64,000 nucleotides of DNA from contig NZ_CP012673.1 of assembly GCF_002950945.1 (NCBI RefSeq), positions 7,888,501 to 7,952,500 on the forward strand, given 5' to 3'. Of this stretch, positions 62,227 through 64,000 are shown one piece after another. The position numbers and the translations under genes were made by a program. The notes below the pieces were generated by a model. It had not been told where the DNA came from. It did not search any database and saw nothing but the letters and a program-made list of their open reading frames with translations. How positions within the stretch are numbered: the first letter of the stretch is position 1; each line of letters opens with the position of its first letter. This DNA comes from Sorangium cellulosum. Its GTDB lineage: Bacteria > Myxococcota_A > Polyangia > Polyangiales > Polyangiaceae.

Positions 62227-63687
62227 ATGGAGACGCGCGCCGAGCTCATCGAGGAAGAGACCGCCGTCATCTCGGGTCGTCCGCTGGAGCTGTCGCGGAG
62301 CGCCGCCGCCGACGCGCTCCCTGCCGGCGCCGTGGTCGGGGGCTACCAGCTCGACGACGTGCGCCTCGGGGGCGGCTTCGGCGTCGTGCACCGCGCCTGG
62401 CCGCTCGAGGGCGGCGCGGCGGTCGCGCTGAAGGTGCTCCGCCGCGAGCTGTCGCTCCTGCCGGCCATGCTCCGGCGCTTCCAGCAGGAGGCGGAGGTGC
62501 TCGCGCGCCTCGAGCACCCGGCGATCGTCGAGGTCCGCGGCGTGGGCGCGCTCGACGACGGCCGGCCGTACATCGTGATGGAGTGGGTGGAGGGCCGGAG
62601 CCTCGCGGCCGAGCTCCACGCGCGCGGCGCGTTCTCGCCGGCCGAGGCGGTCGCGCTGCTCGAGGAGGTCCTCGGCGCGCTCGCGGCCGCGCACGCGATC
62701 GGCGTCGTGCACCGCGACGTGAAGGCCGAGAACGTGATGGTCCGCCCCCGCGCCGGCGTGAGCGGCGCGCTCGGCGTGAAGCTCGTCGATTTCGGCATCG
62801 CCAAGCTGCTGGAGCCGCTGGGCGGCGCGCGCGGCGGCAAGAGCAGCAGCCTGGTCCTCGGCACGCCGCTCACCATGGCGCCGGAGCAGATCCTCGGCGG
62901 CGCGGTGGACGCGCGCACCGACATCTACGCGGCGGGCCTGCTCGCCTACCAGCTCGTGACGGCCGAGCTGCCGTTCCAGGGCGCCGACGCGGTCGAGACC
63001 GAGGGGATGCACCTGAGCGCGCCGCCGCCCCGCCCGAGCGAGCGCGCGCCGGTGTCGGCCGCCTTCGACGCCGTGGTGCGCCGCTGCCTCGCGAAGGACC
63101 CGGCGGACCGCTACCCGGGCGTGGCCGAGCTGCTCGCCGACCTGCGCGAGGCGGTCGCTGCGCCGGCGACCGGGGGCGCCGCGCCGGCCCCCCGGGGCGC
63201 CGCGCCGGCCGCCGGGGGCCTCGACGAGCGCCACGGGCCGGGCGTCGTGTTGCTCGTCGAGGCGGGGCTGGCCGCGCCGGACGACGCCGGCGACGAGGCG
63301 CTCGCCGACGTGGAGCGCCTGCTCGAGGCGGCGCGGTCGGCGCTCTGCCGGCTCGGGGCCACGCTCGTGGTCGAGAGCGCCGATGCGTTGCTGGCGGCGC
63401 TGCCCGCCCCGTACGAGCGCGCCCGAGAGCGGGCGCTCGGCTGGACGCTCGACCTCTGGGCGGAGCTCGGCGCGCGGGCCGAGGCGAGCCCCGAGGTCGT
63501 CCCCCGTCTCGCGCTGCACGCGGCCGCGCCCGAGGCCCTGCGCTCCTGGATGCCCGGCGCGACCGGCGCGACCGGCGCGGGTGTCTTCATGACCGACGCG
63601 TTCGCCGAGGGGCTCGAGCGCGCGCCGCGCCCGGAGGCAGCGCCGCCCCCGGGCGCGGCCGGCGCGCTGCGCCGGGTGACGCTCTGA
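62227..63687 (+). CDS. Ser/Thr protein kinase with Ala-rich C-terminal extension
   Basis: 486 residues. Kinase domain at about 38-310: VRLGGGFGVVHRAWP, VALKVLRREL with the ATP-binding Lys, VVHRDVKAENVMVRP (Ala replaces the usual Pro in HRDxKPEN), LVDFGIAKLLE, LGTPLTMAPEQILGGAVDAR and TDIYAAGLLAYQLVTAELPF. The C-terminal 170 residues are rich in Ala/Pro and include an alpha/beta stretch (HGPGVVLLVEAGLAAPDDAG, LCRLGATLVVESADALLAAL) of unknown fold, possibly a divergent sensor domain. No membrane segment. The gene diverges from the PknK-like gene with a 29-base gap, so the two probably share a regulatory region. Confidence 0.93.
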   Translation: METRAELIEEETAVISGRPLELSRSAAADALPAGAVVGGYQLDDVRLGGGFGVVHRAWPLEGGAAVALKVLRRELSLLPAMLRRFQQEAEVLARLEHPAIVEVRGVGALDDGRPYIVMEWVEGRSLAAELHARGAFSPAEAVALLEEVLGALAAAHAIGVVHRDVKAENVMVRPRAGVSGALGVKLVDFGIAKLLEPLGGARGGKSSSLVLGTPLTMAPEQILGGAVDARTDIYAAGLLAYQLVTAELPFQGADAVETEGMHLSAPPPRPSERAPVSAAFDAVVRRCLAKDPADRYPGVAELLADLREAVAAPATGGAAPAPRGAAPAAGGLDERHGPGVVLLVEAGLAAPDDAGDEALADVERLLEAARSALCRLGATLVVESADALLAALPAPYERARERALGWTLDLWAELGARAEASPEVVPRLALHAAAPEALRSWMPGATGATGAGVFMTDAFAEGLERAPRPEAAPPPGAAGALRRVTL

Positions 63688-64000
63688 GCGCGAGCGCCGC
63701 CGGCCGACACGGACGCGCGGCCCCTGCTGCTGCCCCTGTCACAGGGGATGTGACAGGGGCAGTGTCAGGGGCGCTGTGACAGGGGACAGGCGGGCCCGCG
63801 GCGGGACGGACGCCTGACCGAGGCCGCCCTGCCCCGCGCGCGGCGAGCGCCGACTCGAGGCCATCCCGCCCCGGGAGCACGACGGTCCAGCTGAGATCCC
63901 CTTCCCGCGCGGCGCCGCGCGCCGGGGGCTGGCCGGGACGGCCTCGGCACCTTGACCGGTGCGCGCGCGTGGCCATCGATCTCGGTGTCAGAGGCGATGA
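63688..64000. other. Intergenic region at window edge with TGTGACAGGGG repeats
   Basis: No convincing gene. CCCCTGTCACA (63733-63743) and TGTGACAGGGG (63749-63759) form an 11-bp inverted repeat with a 5-nt loop, and TGTGACAGGGG recurs at 63775-63785, with a partial copy TGTCAGGGG at 63763-63771. It may be a terminator-like hairpin (no T-tract) or operator DNA. The remaining 200 bases carry only unsupported frames; any gene to the right begins outside the window. Confidence 0.5.

Noticed and set aside
63587..63976. 129-codon minus-strand frame at the right edge
   Set aside because: Overlaps the kinase 3' end, Arg/Pro-rich, no start signal; part of it covers the TGTGACAGGGG repeat.

Overview
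The window is very GC-rich, densely packed bacterial DNA. Three eukaryotic-type Ser/Thr kinases (one PknK-like), an FHA sigma-54 activator, a hybrid histidine kinase, an ECF sigma factor with a membrane-anchored tail, many Cys-rich or Pro/Gly-rich lipoproteins and many 4-nt gene overlaps point to a large-genome myxobacterium of the Sorangium/Polyangium type. That assignment is inferred from gene content; there is no rRNA or other taxonomic marker.

Layout. 1-7 kb: minus-strand sensory group (branched-chain-type binding lipoprotein, TonB-dependent receptor, CheW, response regulator, CheW-like protein, YfiR-like protein) with an upstream orphan TRAP binding protein. 7.5-11.8 kb: translationally coupled MacAB-like export operon. 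11.9-14.5 kb: LysR regulator divergent from an extradiol-dioxygenase-like lipoprotein, then a YceI lipoprotein. 14.6-19 kb: acyl-CoA-dehydrogenase-fold enzyme, hybrid histidine kinase, methanogen-output-domain-like protein and a YjbR protein with a histone-like tail. 19.3-24.1 kb: a probable thiaminase I lipoprotein divergent from manA, then a Ser/Thr kinase fused to a macrodomain and a GNAT acetyltransferase.

24.3-32.5 kb: a probable uncharacterised RiPP (ribosomally made, modified peptide) locus. A 54-residue double-glycine precursor with a four-Cys core is followed by a strong hairpin, a protein joining a C39-like domain without its catalytic Cys to VKOR and thioredoxin domains, and an overlapping ATP-grasp gene. 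A complete C39-peptidase ABC exporter lies nearby on the other strand. Between them is a GAF/sugar-binding/GAF/STAS sensor of unusual architecture. 33.9-38.6 kb: less GC-rich cassette with sbnA, sbnB (2,3-diaminopropionate synthesis), a heme-oxygenase-like diiron oxidase and a lactate-permease-family transporter, probably a small metabolite pathway. The DNA just upstream holds a displaced HAMP fragment, an AT-rich tandem repeat and paired hairpins, suggesting insertion or rearrangement.

38.7-43.1 kb: five-gene operon of two multi-pass membrane proteins, a small membrane protein, and an OmpR-type response regulator/histidine kinase pair. 43.5-45.5 kb: ATPase plus TOPRIM-like (DUF3226) pair resembling OLD/PARIS-type defence. 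45.7-49.4 kb: Cys-rich lipoprotein, outer-membrane-like protein and ECF sigma factor. 49.4-50 kb: 42-bp tandem repeats against a truncated RNA ligase. 50.3-54.6 kb: beta-lactamase-family hydrolase lipoprotein, Gly/Thr-repeat lipoprotein with a clear terminator, a frameshifted carbohydrate-binding-module remnant and a hypothetical gene. 54.8-63.7 kb: FHA sigma-54 activator, large Cys-rich lipoprotein, PknK-like kinase and a divergent second kinase.

No tRNA, rRNA, CRISPR array, intact insertion sequence or replication origin was recognised.
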